64,000 bases of DNA from Pseudomonadota bacterium (GTDB taxonomy: Bacteria; Pseudomonadota; Gammaproteobacteria; Burkholderiales; Burkholderiaceae_B). Where the stretch lies: contig JAEWEV010000011.1 in assembly GCA_023389155.1 (NCBI GenBank), positions 124,001-188,000 of the forward strand. The letters run 5' to 3'. How positions within the stretch are numbered: position 1 is the stretch's first letter; the number at the start of each line of letters is the position of its first letter. Positions 1-9,686 of this stretch are shown here, piece after piece. The translations under genes were made by a program, and so were the position numbers. The notes below the pieces were generated by a model, which was not told the DNA's origin, ran no database searches, and saw only the letters and a program-made list of their open reading frames with translations.

Positions 1-595
1 ACGTGCCATACTGCGCATCGCCGTTTTCCGGATCAAACACGCCACGGTGTCCGCCCGCCTCAAAGCCCTGCGCGACCAGGACGTCAATCCCTGCCGCCTC
101 GATCTGTCTGGCCTCCGCCGGCGTAGTGGCCGTTGCCATCAGCAGAATACCTGCCTCTTTAAGCGCCTGAATATATTCTGCTGAGGGCAGGCCAAAATGA
201 AAGCTGACCACTGCCGGACGGGTCTGAAGCACCAGCTCCAGCATCTCTGCATAACCCGGAAATGGTCGATAGATGTCTTTCAGATCTGCCGGCGGGGTGG
301 CGTCGAACTCCTCGAACCAGGGACGCAGATGTTCAATCCACGCCTGGTTCGCGCCCGTGTCAGGCGGGGTAGGCTGATGACAGAAGAAATTGATGTTGAC
401 CGGCTTTCGTGTAAGCGTCATCACTTCACTGATCATGCTGCGCGCCTGGTCCAGCGAAGCCGAGGCCAGTCCGAGCGAACCCAGACCACCCGCCTCTGAT
501 ACGGCAGCTGCCAGCGCTGGGGTCGACACGCCAGCCATCGGCGCCTGGATCAGGGGATAGGTGGTATTCAAGCGTTGAATCAGTGAAGAACTCAT
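1..595 (-). CDS. Nitronate monooxygenase / 2-nitropropane dioxygenase-like protein (3' end outside window)
   Basis: FMN-dependent TIM-barrel enzyme of the NMO family, expected to oxidise alkyl nitronates in the cytoplasm. About 198 N-terminal codons are visible and the C-terminus lies left of the window. Seen: the N-terminal PLIQAPMAG signature (residues 14-22) and, near residues 175-185, GFEAGGHRG, the glycine-rich FMN-phosphate/substrate segment of this family. The start is set by AAAGGAG about 5 nt upstream of the ATG at 595. It is divergent from the PrpF-like gene. Enoyl-ACP reductase II (FabK) shares the fold, so the substrate is not certain. Confidence 0.85.
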   Translation of the reverse strand, partial: MSSSLIQRLNTTYPLIQAPMAGVSTPALAAAVSEAGGLGSLGLASASLDQARSMISEVMTLTRKPVNINFFCHQPTPPDTGANQAWIEHLRPWFEEFDATPPADLKDIYRPFPGYAEMLELVLQTRPAVVSFHFGLPSAEYIQALKEAGILLMATATTPAEARQIEAAGIDVLVAQGFEAGGHRGVFDPENGDAQYGT

Positions 596-1074
596 GATGC
601 TCCTTTCATGCAATACAGTGTTTGTGTCGGCTCAAATGGCAGGGCAGATTGGGCAGAACGCAATCACGCAACTGTGACCCGCAATCCTGGCGCCGCCCGG
701 CAGTTCGGCTCCCGCTCTGTGTCGTCATCATACCAAAGCACGCAACGGCCCATGCCTGTGTCTTACATCGCCTTATGGTTTTGACAAGCATGCAGTCTCG
801 TTTTTTGACATCCGTGCACCATCGCTTTTTACCATTCGGTTGACACGCGATACCGCTAGTCCGATTGCCTCCATTTGTGCCCTGGCTGCCGGCCCGGACA
901 AGCAGTCGAGAGAAAACTTGCAAGCTCCAGAAAAGCGATCGCCGAACACGCCTGACCTCAATGGAAATTCGATGCCAATGCCTCATGTCCGGCACGGCAG
1001 ATTGTTCCATCTTACAATTGAAGCAGTCCGATACTGCAACGGATTTGCACACTGACACAGGAATCACACTCATC
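596..1074. other. Intergenic region between divergent nitronate monooxygenase and PrpF-like genes
   Basis: This 479-base stretch holds the divergent promoters. I see no gene with a credible start and no known RNA motif. TTGACA-like hexamers occur around 781 and 840 on the plus strand but no convincing -10 is paired with them. Several overlapping short open frames cross it and none resembles a protein family I know. Confidence 0.5.
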
Positions 1075-2235
1075 ATGTCTACCGCCCCCCAGATGCCCAT
1101 CAATGCCACCTTTATGCGCGGTGGCACCAGTAAAGGCGTATTCTTTCTTGAAGACGATCTGCCCGCAGACCCACAACAGCGTGACGCGTTGCTGCTTCGG
1201 GTTCTGGGCAGTCCCGATCCGTACGGGCAGCAGATTGATGGCATGGGCGGCGCCAGTTCCAGCACGAGCAAAGTGGTGATATTGCGCAGGTCAGCCAGAC
1301 CCGGTTGCGATGTAGACTATCTTTTCGGCCAGGTTGCCATCGATAAACCGTTGATTGACTGGAGTGGCAATTGCGGCAACCTGAGTGCCGCGGTCGGACC
1401 ATTTGCGATTTTCTCCGGTCTGATCGAGGCCGGCAGTGCAAGCCACGCGACGATTCGCATCTGGCAGCGCAATATCGAGCAGATTATCATCTCCCGGGTT
1501 CCACTCACTAAGGGGCAGGTACAGGAAACCGGTGATTTCAGGCTGGATGGCGTCACCTTCCCCGCTGCGGAAATCGAACTGGATTTTATGGGTGGATCGG
1601 GCGATGATGCCCTGTTCCCGACAGGCAGGGTGCTGGACCATCTGGATGTGCCGGGTGTCGGCCTGATCGAAGCCACGCTGCTGACCGCTGGCAATCCGGC
1701 CGTATTTATTGATGCCTCTGTGCTTGATCTGACAGCCACAGAGTTGCAGAAAGATGTGAACAGCAATACCCAATTGCTGGACAAGCTTGAACGAATTCGT
1801 GCACAGGCGGCCGTGGCCATGGGCATGGTCGACACGCCTGAAGAGGCGAGTACGCGCCTGCTTTCTACTCCCAAGATTGCCTTCTTTGCTGCTCCCCAAT
1901 CCTATACCGCATCGGATGGCACACTCGTTGATGCAGCATCGCTGGACATTTGTGCACGCATTCTGTCTATGGGAAAACTGCATCATGCCATGACAGGAAC
2001 CGGTGCGATTGGCATCGCCGTGGCCGCCGCTATCCCGGGAACCATTGTGTCGCGTGTTCTGGGCGGCCCGGTGACCTCACTGACGTTTGGCCACCCTTCC
2101 GGATCCCTTCGTGTGGGCGCCGGCACGAGTAAATCTGCCGATGGCTGGCAGGTGGATTGTGTGAGCATGAGCCGCAGCGCCCGCCGCCTGATGACGGGTC
2201 AGGTCTGGGTGCCGTCAGATACGGTAGCCAGGTGA
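1075..2235 (+). CDS. PrpF family isomerase (2-methylaconitate isomerase / 4-oxalomesaconate tautomerase-like)
   Basis: A 386-residue protein of the PrpF family, whose diaminopimelate-epimerase-like fold moves double bonds in tricarboxylic acids (PrpF on 2-methylaconitate, GalD on 4-oxalomesaconate). Seen: N-terminal FMRGGTSKGVFF (about residues 11-22), then GMGGASSSTSK and the SGNCGNLSAAVGPFA segment carrying the conserved Cys. The frame is open further upstream (from 865), but family homology begins just after the ATG at 1075, so that start is used; the ribosome site is weak. No prpC or acnD adjoins it, so the substrate cannot be read from context. Aconitase A, 4.6 kb away, is a different enzyme. 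Confidence 0.85.
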   Translation: MSTAPQMPINATFMRGGTSKGVFFLEDDLPADPQQRDALLLRVLGSPDPYGQQIDGMGGASSSTSKVVILRRSARPGCDVDYLFGQVAIDKPLIDWSGNCGNLSAAVGPFAIFSGLIEAGSASHATIRIWQRNIEQIIISRVPLTKGQVQETGDFRLDGVTFPAAEIELDFMGGSGDDALFPTGRVLDHLDVPGVGLIEATLLTAGNPAVFIDASVLDLTATELQKDVNSNTQLLDKLERIRAQAAVAMGMVDTPEEASTRLLSTPKIAFFAAPQSYTASDGTLVDAASLDICARILSMGKLHHAMTGTGAIGIAVAAAIPGTIVSRVLGGPVTSLTFGHPSGSLRVGAGTSKSADGWQVDCVSMSRSARRLMTGQVWVPSDTVAR

Positions 2236-2312
2236 CGCTAACCTGACCACCACGTTGCAAAGCGAAGCCATCCAATGGGCACCCGCTGACAGCAGTGTCC
2301 AGGCTAACAGGC

Positions 2313-2350
2313 AAAAAAACGGCGCCGGACAGAACCGACGCCGTTTTTTT
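2313..2350. terminator. Bidirectional intrinsic terminator between the PrpF-like gene and ggt
   Basis: CGGCG (2320-2324) pairs with CGCCG (2339-2343), flanked by an A7 tract (2313-2319) and a T7 tract (2344-2350). It therefore has a U-tract in both directions and lies between the convergent 3' ends of the PrpF-like gene and ggt. Confidence 0.8.
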
Positions 2351-2446
2351 CAATTGTGATCAGCCCAAGACGATCATCCTGGACTGCAGACAATCCGCAA
2401 GGCCGGCTAGCGTCGGCCTGGCGAGGGCATTGTCCGCAACCGCAAA

Positions 2447-4234
2447 TTAATAGCCCAGAGTGACGCCATCGGGATTGCGCGGATCAGAAAAGCCGTACAT
2501 CATGTTGTCGCGAATTTGTATGGTTTGCGTACGACCCATGGTAGGTTTGACCGACACTTTATATCCTGCTTTTTTTAGCAGATCAATCGTATCGGGACTG
2601 AATCCGGGCTCGAGCCGCAGCTCGTCAGGCAGCCATTGATGATGAAAGCGTGGCAGCGCAGCAGCCACAGCCGGATTCATGCCAAAATCGATGCTGTTGA
2701 TCAGTGTTTGCAGAACCGTGGTGATAATCCGCGCACCTCCTGGGCTACCGGTAACCAGCCATGGCTTGTTATCCTTGAGCACCATGGTCGGAGTCATGGA
2801 CGACAGCGGACGCTTGCCCGGTTCAATAGCATTGGCGTCTCCGCCAATCAGACCAAAGGCGTTAGGCACGCCGGGCTTGGCCGAGAAGTCATCCATCTCG
2901 TTGTTCAGCAAAATACCGGTATTGCCGGCCACAATCCCGCTACCAAAGTTCAGGTTGAGGGTGTAGGTCACAGCGACCGCATTGCCGTCCTTATCCACAA
3001 CCGAGTAATGCGTAGTCTGATCACTTTCGTATTTTTGTGGTGCACCGGGTTTGATATCCTTGGCCGGCGTGACTTTTTCTTCACCCACAAGCTTAGCCAG
3101 GTCATCCGCATAGGATTTGGCGATGAGGCCTTTTTGCGGAACTTTGACAAAATCGGTATCACCCAGATATTCAGACCGGTCCGCATATGCCCGCTTCATG
3201 GTCTCGGCCACCAGACGGATTGTCTTGGCACTGTTGGGGCCTGATTCATTCAGCGGGAAATGTTCCAGCACGTTAAGCATCTGAATGATATGGATCCCTC
3301 CGGAACTGGGAGGCGGCATGGAGACGATCTGATAGCCGCGATAGTCGCCCGTTACCGGTTCGCGCTCTACCACCTTGTAGTTGGCCAGATCCTCTTTGGT
3401 GATCAGCCCTTCATGCTTGCTCATTTCCTGTACGATCTGGTCAGCGATGGCGCCTTTGTAAAAGGCATCACTGCCCTGTTCCGCAATCATTTTCATGGAA
3501 GCAGCCAGGTCTTTCATGACCAGCTGATCGCCTGATTTAAGCGGCTCTCCGTCCTTGAAAAAAATTGCCTTTGTGGTATCCCATTTGCCCAGATTGTCTT
3601 TTTCAACAGCCAGCGCTTCAGCTAGCGTAGGGCTGACGGCGTAGCCTTTCTCGGCAAGGGCGATGGCAGGCTGAAGAACATCTGCCAGCGACATGGTGCC
3701 CCATTTCTTCAGCGCGTGTTCCATCCCTTTGACTGTGCCGGGGACGCCGACAGCAAAATGGGTATACAGGGATTTGTTGTTGATGACCTGCCCCTTGTCA
3801 TCCAGGTACATGTCACGACCAGCCTTTGCGGGCGCCATTTCCCGGAAGTCCAGAGCAATAGTTTTGCCGGATTTGGCATCATGAACCATCATGAAACCGC
3901 CACCACCCAGGTTACCGGCATTGGGCAGCGCGACCGCCAGGGCAAAACCGACAGCGACCGCAGCGTCTACCGCATTGCCGCCTTTCTTGAGGATTTCAAG
4001 ACCGATTTCCGATGCCAGACGCTGCTCTGATGCCACCATGCCGTTTTTCGCGCTGACCGGATGGAAAATATCCATGTCGTAGTCGTACTTGATGGTAGGA
4101 GGCGCTGGAAGATTGACGGTGCTCGCGGCAACGGGCTGTTCCTGGGCCATCACTGGCCCGACAGCAAGTGCCATGGCGACACTGACACAGATTGCCGACC
4201 AGGATAGCCGGTCTGTTTTTTTGTTGAACAACAT
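2447..4234 (-). CDS. ggt: Gamma-glutamyltransferase / glutathione hydrolase precursor
   Basis: Periplasmic Ntn hydrolase that cleaves the gamma-glutamyl bond of glutathione and transfers it to acceptors. At 595 residues it is the usual proenzyme length. Seen: a signal peptide (about 1-30, ending VMA), a large-subunit region, and the autocleavage site before TTHYSVVD with the catalytic nucleophile Thr407. Downstream are the substrate-site motifs RPLSSM (475-480) and GSPGG (496-500). It closely resembles E. coli Ggt. The start is supported by GAGGAG seven bases before the ATG. It is monocistronic and convergent with the PrpF-like gene through the shared terminator. Confidence 0.95.
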   Translation of the reverse strand: MLFNKKTDRLSWSAICVSVAMALAVGPVMAQEQPVAASTVNLPAPPTIKYDYDMDIFHPVSAKNGMVASEQRLASEIGLEILKKGGNAVDAAVAVGFALAVALPNAGNLGGGGFMMVHDAKSGKTIALDFREMAPAKAGRDMYLDDKGQVINNKSLYTHFAVGVPGTVKGMEHALKKWGTMSLADVLQPAIALAEKGYAVSPTLAEALAVEKDNLGKWDTTKAIFFKDGEPLKSGDQLVMKDLAASMKMIAEQGSDAFYKGAIADQIVQEMSKHEGLITKEDLANYKVVEREPVTGDYRGYQIVSMPPPSSGGIHIIQMLNVLEHFPLNESGPNSAKTIRLVAETMKRAYADRSEYLGDTDFVKVPQKGLIAKSYADDLAKLVGEEKVTPAKDIKPGAPQKYESDQTTHYSVVDKDGNAVAVTYTLNLNFGSGIVAGNTGILLNNEMDDFSAKPGVPNAFGLIGGDANAIEPGKRPLSSMTPTMVLKDNKPWLVTGSPGGARIITTVLQTLINSIDFGMNPAVAAALPRFHHQWLPDELRLEPGFSPDTIDLLKKAGYKVSVKPTMGRTQTIQIRDNMMYGFSDPRNPDGVTLGY

Positions 4235-4419
4235 GTCTGTACTCCTCGGGTAGGGGTGTATCTCATGGACAGCCCGGCAAAACTCCCCTTGCCCAGGCTG
4301 CGTGTCAAATAATTGAAGACGATTGTAAAATCAACCGCAATAAATTGATAGGGGCGCAGGCCCCTGTTTAACGGCTTCTTACAAACTGACGTCCGCCCCC
4401 TTCGCAAGCGGGACCCATT

Positions 4420-4809
4420 TCACCAGTCAAAGCCTTTCTTTGCAAGCTCCAGCTGACGCCGGTCATGCTTGGTCGGACGGCCCTGGGCAATACTAAGTGC
4501 GGGTTCGCCGGCCAGCCGACGCTGCTCCTGGGCGCTTTCCCGGGCAAGGCGGCTGTCTTCAGTTTCTTCGTACAGTGTGCGTGCCACCGGTGCGGGGCCG
4601 CGAACCGCCGACAGGGCGCGAACTTCAACGACAGTGGTAGTCTGATCGCGTCTGACCGAAACCAGATCCCCAATACTGACTTCGCGCGCGGGCTTGGCAG
4701 GCTGGTCATTAACCAGAATGCGGCCCTTGCCGATTTCGGTGGCGGCCAGCGAACGGGTCTTGTAAAAGCGCGCCGCCCAGAGCCATTTATCGATACGCAG
4801 TTTTTCCAT
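4420..4809 (-). CDS. hslR: S4-domain RNA-binding protein, HslR (heat shock protein 15) family
   Basis: A 129-residue protein. The S4 RNA-binding fold starts at residue 1 (MEKLRIDKWLWAARFYKTR) and has the usual KGRILVNDQPAKP loop. The basic C-terminal tail is typical of Hsp15, which in E. coli binds 50S subunits carrying stalled nascent chains. The frame stays open for 119 more codons upstream (to 5166), but that part has no recognisable domain, so the start is placed where family homology begins. No strong ribosome site supports it and a longer N-terminus cannot be excluded. Confidence 0.8.
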   Translation of the reverse strand: MEKLRIDKWLWAARFYKTRSLAATEIGKGRILVNDQPAKPAREVSIGDLVSVRRDQTTTVVEVRALSAVRGPAPVARTLYEETEDSRLARESAQEQRRLAGEPALSIAQGRPTKHDRRQLELAKKGFDW

Positions 4810-5174
4810 GGTGCATCTGTCTGTGAACGAGTTGTTAAGCGGGAAAGATTGCCCGCTTGCGGTTTTGGTGGCGCCGATTTCATGCTCGTCATATTCACCG
4901 GTTATGCCAGCCAGCCTGCGATGCAGTCGCGCCAGCGCCCGAAAGTGGCACGCAACCGCAAGCTTATTGTAATCCCATTTGACGGCACGGAGTGTGGCCC
5001 GGGCAAACCGGTCCCGGCCCCCTCCAGCAGCGGCTTCGCCGCAGATCGGTCCGGGCAGTTCCACCCGTTCCCTATCGTGCCACAGGCCATCATGCAGGCT
5101 AGCGGCAGACACGCATATGCAGATCGCCGATTGCGTGTAAACTCTTCGCCGAGACCAATATTTCACCGTTTATC
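4810..5174. other. Intergenic region upstream of hslR and creA
   Basis: 365 bases between divergent genes. Several frames are open on both strands, including an upstream extension of hslR, but none looks like a known protein and none has a good ribosome site. I read it as the divergent promoter region with no assigned gene. Confidence 0.4.
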
Positions 5175-5672
5175 ATGAAACGATTATTTAAAATCCTGCT
5201 AAGCTGCGCCGCGCTGCTCGGTGCCGCCAGCCCCGCGACCGCCGATGCCGCTGACATTGGATGCGTGAGCACGACCTGGCGCATCGTCAATAATGACAAG
5301 GTTTGCGTGCAGTCATTTCGTGATCCGCAAATTGACGGCGTGACATGTCATTTGTCTTACGCCAAAACAGGGGGCGTCTCGGGCGCGCTCGGGTTCGCAG
5401 AAAATCCATCCCGGTTTGCCCTTTCCTGCCGTCAGATAGGCCCCCTCAAAGCTGTTCAGCCCATCCGCAAGGTGCAGGAAAATGTCTTCACTCAAAGAAT
5501 GAGTTTTTTGTTCAAGGGTCTGAACGTCTCGCGCCTGGTCGATACTGAAAACAATTCGCTGATTTACCTGGTCGTCAGTGAAAAACTGATCGATGGTTCA
5601 CCGTATAACAGCATCTCCGTGGTGCCGCTTATGCCCTGGGGAGACACCGAACCGGCGGTCACCGTCAAGTAA
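5175..5672 (+). CDS. creA: CreA family periplasmic protein
   Basis: A 165-residue protein with a cleavable signal peptide (about 1-24, ending TADA). The CreA core follows: IGCVSTTWR near residues 28-36, the GVTCHLSYAKTGG segment and SCRQIGP, with three conserved cysteines. The family is widespread in proteobacteria but its molecular role is not established. Only the E. coli locus name links it to the CreBC region, and there is no creBC here. It is followed 87 bases later by a DUF3025 gene on the same strand. Confidence 0.88.
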   Translation: MKRLFKILLSCAALLGAASPATADAADIGCVSTTWRIVNNDKVCVQSFRDPQIDGVTCHLSYAKTGGVSGALGFAENPSRFALSCRQIGPLKAVQPIRKVQENVFTQRMSFLFKGLNVSRLVDTENNSLIYLVVSEKLIDGSPYNSISVVPLMPWGDTEPAVTVK

Positions 5673-5759
5673 GCGTTGATTGCCAGGGTTTGGTCCGCCA
5701 TGAAGGGTGACGTGTTTTCCAAAGTACGATGTGTTGCGTTATGTGCAGGTTGATTTGTC

Positions 5760-6587
5760 ATGATTATTGATGCCCTTGCTGCCATTGATATCACCCACGC
5801 CTGGTGGCAGCCCCTGCGTACCTGGCTGCCAGGCGGACAGCGGTGGGAGCAGGCGTTGCCGGGCGTTGCGGATCGCAAAGAATCGGCCTTGCCGCTAGCG
5901 GACACACCGGCGATACCGGTAGCAGACCTGCTCAATGCGCTTGCGCCTCCCGGTTTTTCCATGCGATTTGTCAGCCAGTCATCGCTGCCGACGCAGATGG
6001 CGTACGAGCAGTACATTTACGAAACGGGCCAGTGCCCGACCCGTGATAATCTGCATGATTTTTTCAACGGGCTATGCTGGTTCCGCTTTCCGCAGACCAA
6101 AACCATATTCAATCGAATTCAGGCCGCGCAAATCCGGCGCCAGGGGGTCGGACAGCGCCGGGGAATTATCAGGGATACGATCACATTGCTGGATGAGGGC
6201 GGCCTGTTCCTGTCGGCGCCAAAGCCTTTATGGGACGCCATTACGCAGCGAGACTGGCAGCGAGCCTTCATTCAGGAGCGCGGCTTGTGGCAACACACGC
6301 ACACAGCCATCATCGGCCATGCCCTGCTGGAAAAATGTGTTACCCCCTATCGGGCGATAACCGCAAATGTGATTGCAATTCCGCCTGACCATCCGCTGGA
6401 CGAAATGGACAGCATCATGGCACGCGAGCTGGAGCGGATTCTGGACAAGCCGCATTTGCAGGTCAAGCCCCACCACCCCCTGCCGGTCATGGGCATTCCT
6501 GGCTGGGATCCTGCAAGCGAAGATCCGGCGTTTTACAGTGATTTGACGGTGTTTCGCCCCCCTCGTCCGCAATCGTCCACCCGTTAG
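5760..6587 (+). CDS. DUF3025 domain-containing protein
   Basis: A 275-residue cytoplasmic protein without a signal peptide or membrane span. The central block has the DUF3025 hallmark: HDFFNGLCWFRFPQTK around residues 98-113, then a basic helix with RQGVGQRRG and a LLDEGGLFLSAP strand. The family is conserved in beta- and gammaproteobacteria with no known biochemical function. It probably shares a transcript with creA, since nothing resembling a terminator lies in the 87-base gap. Confidence 0.85.
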   Translation: MIIDALAAIDITHAWWQPLRTWLPGGQRWEQALPGVADRKESALPLADTPAIPVADLLNALAPPGFSMRFVSQSSLPTQMAYEQYIYETGQCPTRDNLHDFFNGLCWFRFPQTKTIFNRIQAAQIRRQGVGQRRGIIRDTITLLDEGGLFLSAPKPLWDAITQRDWQRAFIQERGLWQHTHTAIIGHALLEKCVTPYRAITANVIAIPPDHPLDEMDSIMARELERILDKPHLQVKPHHPLPVMGIPGWDPASEDPAFYSDLTVFRPPRPQSSTR

Positions 6588-6813
6588 CCGCTGCCTCTTC
6601 AACGCTGCCTCTTCAACCTCTTCAATATTGCAGCGGCCACTGCATGGCGGCAACGCTTGCGCTTTCCCTCGCTATTTCAGTTGTGTCAATTGTGGCGGGT
6701 TTCCGACCCATCACATTCGCAATTTCCCCCTCGGAACACGTAGACAAAAATCACAACTGGCAGGGTTATAGTTTGCGAATCGCGCTTTTTGATGTAACGT
6801 GAGGTATACGCCT

Positions 6814-6858
6814 ATGTCAATCACTAAGGGGGATAACTGTCATGAACAGCATCGATAG
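6814..6858 (+). CDS. Possible 14-codon upstream ORF overlapping the acnA start
   Basis: ATG at 6814 is preceded by GAGG with an 8-base spacing. It reads 14 codons (MSITKGDNCHEQHR) and stops at 6856-6858, 17 bases inside acnA in another frame. The acnA ribosome site (GGGGGA, 6828-6833) lies inside this small frame, so its translation would cross the acnA initiation region. It could be a coupling or regulatory ORF, or chance. Confidence 0.3.
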   Translation: MSITKGDNCHEQHR

Positions 6859-9655
6859 TTTTGCAGCGCGCAGCGTGCTCGAAGTCAATAATAAATCATA
6901 CCGGCTTTACCGCCTTGATGCGGTGCAAGGCGAGGGACTGGACGTTGCCTCGCTTCCTTACAGTCTGAAGATTCTGCTGGAGAATCTGTTGCGTAATGAA
7001 AATGGCAGCGATATCACAGCCGATGATATTCGCGCGCTCGCGGGCTGGAATCCCGACGCCGAACCCGACCGCGAAATCGCCTTCACGCCTGCCCGTGTTG
7101 TACTGCAGGATTTTACCGGCGTGCCTGCTGTTGTGGATCTGGCCGCCATGCGCGAAGCCATGCAGGCGCTCGGCGGCAACCCGAATCGCATCAACCCGCT
7201 AGCCCCCGTCGAACTGGTGATTGATCACTCGGTTATTGTGGACGTGTTCGGCCAGGAAAATGCGTTCGAACGCAACGTAGAGATCGAATACGAGCGCAAT
7301 ATGGAGCGCTATCAGTTTCTGCGCTGGGGACAGGGCGCCTTCGAAAATTTCAAGGTCGTGCCTCCCGGCACCGGTATCGTGCACCAGGTTAACCTGGAGC
7401 ATCTGTCCCGCGTGGTGTTCACGCGCGACGATGGTGACATGGCTATTGCCTATCCCGATACTTGCGTGGGTACGGATTCGCATACACCCATGGTCAACGG
7501 ACTAGGCGTCGTTGCCTGGGGCGTTGGCGGCATCGAGGCAGAAGCCGCGATGCTTGGCCAGCCCATCTCCATGCTGATTCCCCGCGTGGTCGGCTTCAAG
7601 CTGACCGGCAGCCTGCCTGAAGGCACGACCGCCACCGACCTGGTCCTGACTATCACCGAAATGCTGCGCAAGCATCGCGTCGTTGGCAAGTTTGTTGAGT
7701 TCTATGGCCCTGGCGTCTCGGCCGTGCCCTTAGCCAATCGCGCGACAATAGGCAATATGAGCCCGGAATACGGTTCGACGATTTCCATCTTTCCTGTCGA
7801 TGACGAGACCCTGCATTATCTGAAGCTGACCGGCCGCTCAGAAGAACAGATCGCCCTGATCGAGGCGTATGCCAAAGCCCAGGGCTTGTGGCATGATCCC
7901 CAGGCCGAGCCCCGCTATTCAGAACGTCTGGAGCTGGATCTGTCTACGGTCGTGCCCTCCATTGCCGGCCCCATGCGTCCCCAGGATCGTATCTCCCTTT
8001 CGGACAGCAAGCAGGCGTTTCGCGCAGCATTGGCCTCTTTTATCGGTGAGCCTGAACAGACGACACATGGCTATGACAAAGCGGTCGACGAATCCTTTCC
8101 CGCTTCGGATCCCCCGGCCTATGAGGACTCACAGCGACGCTCCGATCTGCCGACAGACCATATTGATGGGCCCGCAGATGGCAATACCCGCCCGCGCGCG
8201 CCGATTCCCGTGGTGTTCGATGATGGCGCCCGTGGCAATATCGATCACGGCTCGGTTGTTATTGCCGCCATTACATCCTGTACCAACACATCCAATCCCA
8301 CCGTCATGATCGCCGCGGCCCTGCTTGCCAAAAAAGCCTACGAAAAAGGGCTGCGTCGTAAACCATGGGTCAAGACCAGCCTTGCGCCAGGCTCGCGTGT
8401 GGTGACAGATTACTATGAGCGATCCGGACTGACGCCCTATCTTGAAGCGCTGGGCTTTAATCTGGTGGGATATGGTTGCACCACCTGTATCGGCAACTCC
8501 GGTCCGCTGATTCCCGAAGTGAGCGAGGCAGTGAACGACAACGATCTTTCCGTTGTCTCCGTGCTGTCAGGGAACCGGAACTTCGAGGGCCGGATCCACC
8601 CTGAGGTAAAAATGAATTACCTGATGTCCCCGCCGCTGGTGGTGGCGTACGCGCTGGCCGGAACCATGGACATCGATCTCTTCGAGCAACCGGTGGGCCA
8701 GGGTAGCGATGGACAGAGCGTATATCTCAAGGATATCTGGCCCTCGCCCCGGGAAGTGCAGCGCGTGATTGATGCATCCATCGTCTCCGAAATGTACACC
8801 ACTGGCTACGCCGATGTATTCCGGGGTGATGACCGCTGGCGCGCCCTGCCGACGCCGGAAGGAGAGATTTTCGACTGGGATGAAGCCTCGACCTATGCCC
8901 GCAAGCCGCCCTACTTCGAAAACATGCCTGGCAATCCGGAACCGGTTCAGGACATTCGCGGCGCGCGGGTTCTGGCAATGCTGGGCGATTCGGTCACGAC
9001 AGATCACATCAGTCCGGCCGGCTCGATCGCCAGGAATTCCCCTGCGGCCGAGTACCTGACAGCGCATGGCGTTGCACCCAAAGATTTTAACTCCTATGGC
9101 TCGCGACGCGGCAATCACGAAGTGATGATCCGGGGAACATTCGCCAACGTGCGCCTGCGCAATCAGCTGGCGCCCGGTACCGAAGGCGGATTCACCCGTG
9201 ACTTTACCCGGGAAGGCGCACCGGTCACCACCATATTCGAAGCATCACGCTCGTATATTGAGTCGGGAATACCGCTGGTGATTCTTGCAGGCAAAGAATA
9301 CGGTTCGGGTTCTTCACGCGACTGGGCCGCCAAGGGTACGGTACTGCTGGGAGTCAGAGCCGTGATCGCCGAATCCTATGAACGGATTCATCGATCCAAT
9401 CTGCTTGGCATGGGCGTGTTGCCCCTTCAGTTTCCGGAAGGGCAGAATGCTGCCACACTTGGACTGACCGGTGAAGAAACCTTCGACATCAGTGGCGTGG
9501 TCGTATTGAACGAAGGAAAGATCCCCGGCTCGGTCACCGTGCAGGCCGGCGATGTCCGGTTTGATGCCATTGTGCGCATTGATACGCCCAGCGAAGCGGA
9601 ATACTATCGCCATGGCGGGATTATGCAGTATGTGCTGCGCAGCTTGCTGAAGTAA
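6842..9655 (+). CDS. acnA: Aconitate hydratase A
   Basis: TCA and glyoxylate cycle enzyme interconverting citrate and isocitrate with a [4Fe-4S] cluster. At 937 residues it is longer than E. coli AcnA (about 890). Cluster ligands are visible as Cys480 (in SCTNTSNP) and Cys546/Cys549 (GCTTC). The swivel domain follows about residue 720 with the GSGSSRDWAAKG substrate loop near residues 820-831. The extra length is mostly an acidic linker at about 402-455 that contains DESFPASDPP (416-425). A strong GGGGGA ribosome site precedes the ATG. The gene is monocistronic, with a terminator 30 bases downstream. Confidence 0.95.
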   Translation: MNSIDSFAARSVLEVNNKSYRLYRLDAVQGEGLDVASLPYSLKILLENLLRNENGSDITADDIRALAGWNPDAEPDREIAFTPARVVLQDFTGVPAVVDLAAMREAMQALGGNPNRINPLAPVELVIDHSVIVDVFGQENAFERNVEIEYERNMERYQFLRWGQGAFENFKVVPPGTGIVHQVNLEHLSRVVFTRDDGDMAIAYPDTCVGTDSHTPMVNGLGVVAWGVGGIEAEAAMLGQPISMLIPRVVGFKLTGSLPEGTTATDLVLTITEMLRKHRVVGKFVEFYGPGVSAVPLANRATIGNMSPEYGSTISIFPVDDETLHYLKLTGRSEEQIALIEAYAKAQGLWHDPQAEPRYSERLELDLSTVVPSIAGPMRPQDRISLSDSKQAFRAALASFIGEPEQTTHGYDKAVDESFPASDPPAYEDSQRRSDLPTDHIDGPADGNTRPRAPIPVVFDDGARGNIDHGSVVIAAITSCTNTSNPTVMIAAALLAKKAYEKGLRRKPWVKTSLAPGSRVVTDYYERSGLTPYLEALGFNLVGYGCTTCIGNSGPLIPEVSEAVNDNDLSVVSVLSGNRNFEGRIHPEVKMNYLMSPPLVVAYALAGTMDIDLFEQPVGQGSDGQSVYLKDIWPSPREVQRVIDASIVSEMYTTGYADVFRGDDRWRALPTPEGEIFDWDEASTYARKPPYFENMPGNPEPVQDIRGARVLAMLGDSVTTDHISPAGSIARNSPAAEYLTAHGVAPKDFNSYGSRRGNHEVMIRGTFANVRLRNQLAPGTEGGFTRDFTREGAPVTTIFEASRSYIESGIPLVILAGKEYGSGSSRDWAAKGTVLLGVRAVIAESYERIHRSNLLGMGVLPLQFPEGQNAATLGLTGEETFDISGVVVLNEGKIPGSVTVQAGDVRFDAIVRIDTPSEAEYYRHGGIMQYVLRSLLK

Positions 9656-9686
9656 GGTGTGAGGCGCTATGGAGCGTCAGGCATTG

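Noticed and set aside
4810..5166. N-terminal extension of hslR by 119 codons
   Set aside because: The S4 domain begins at the internal ATG as in other HslR proteins, and the extension shows no domain.
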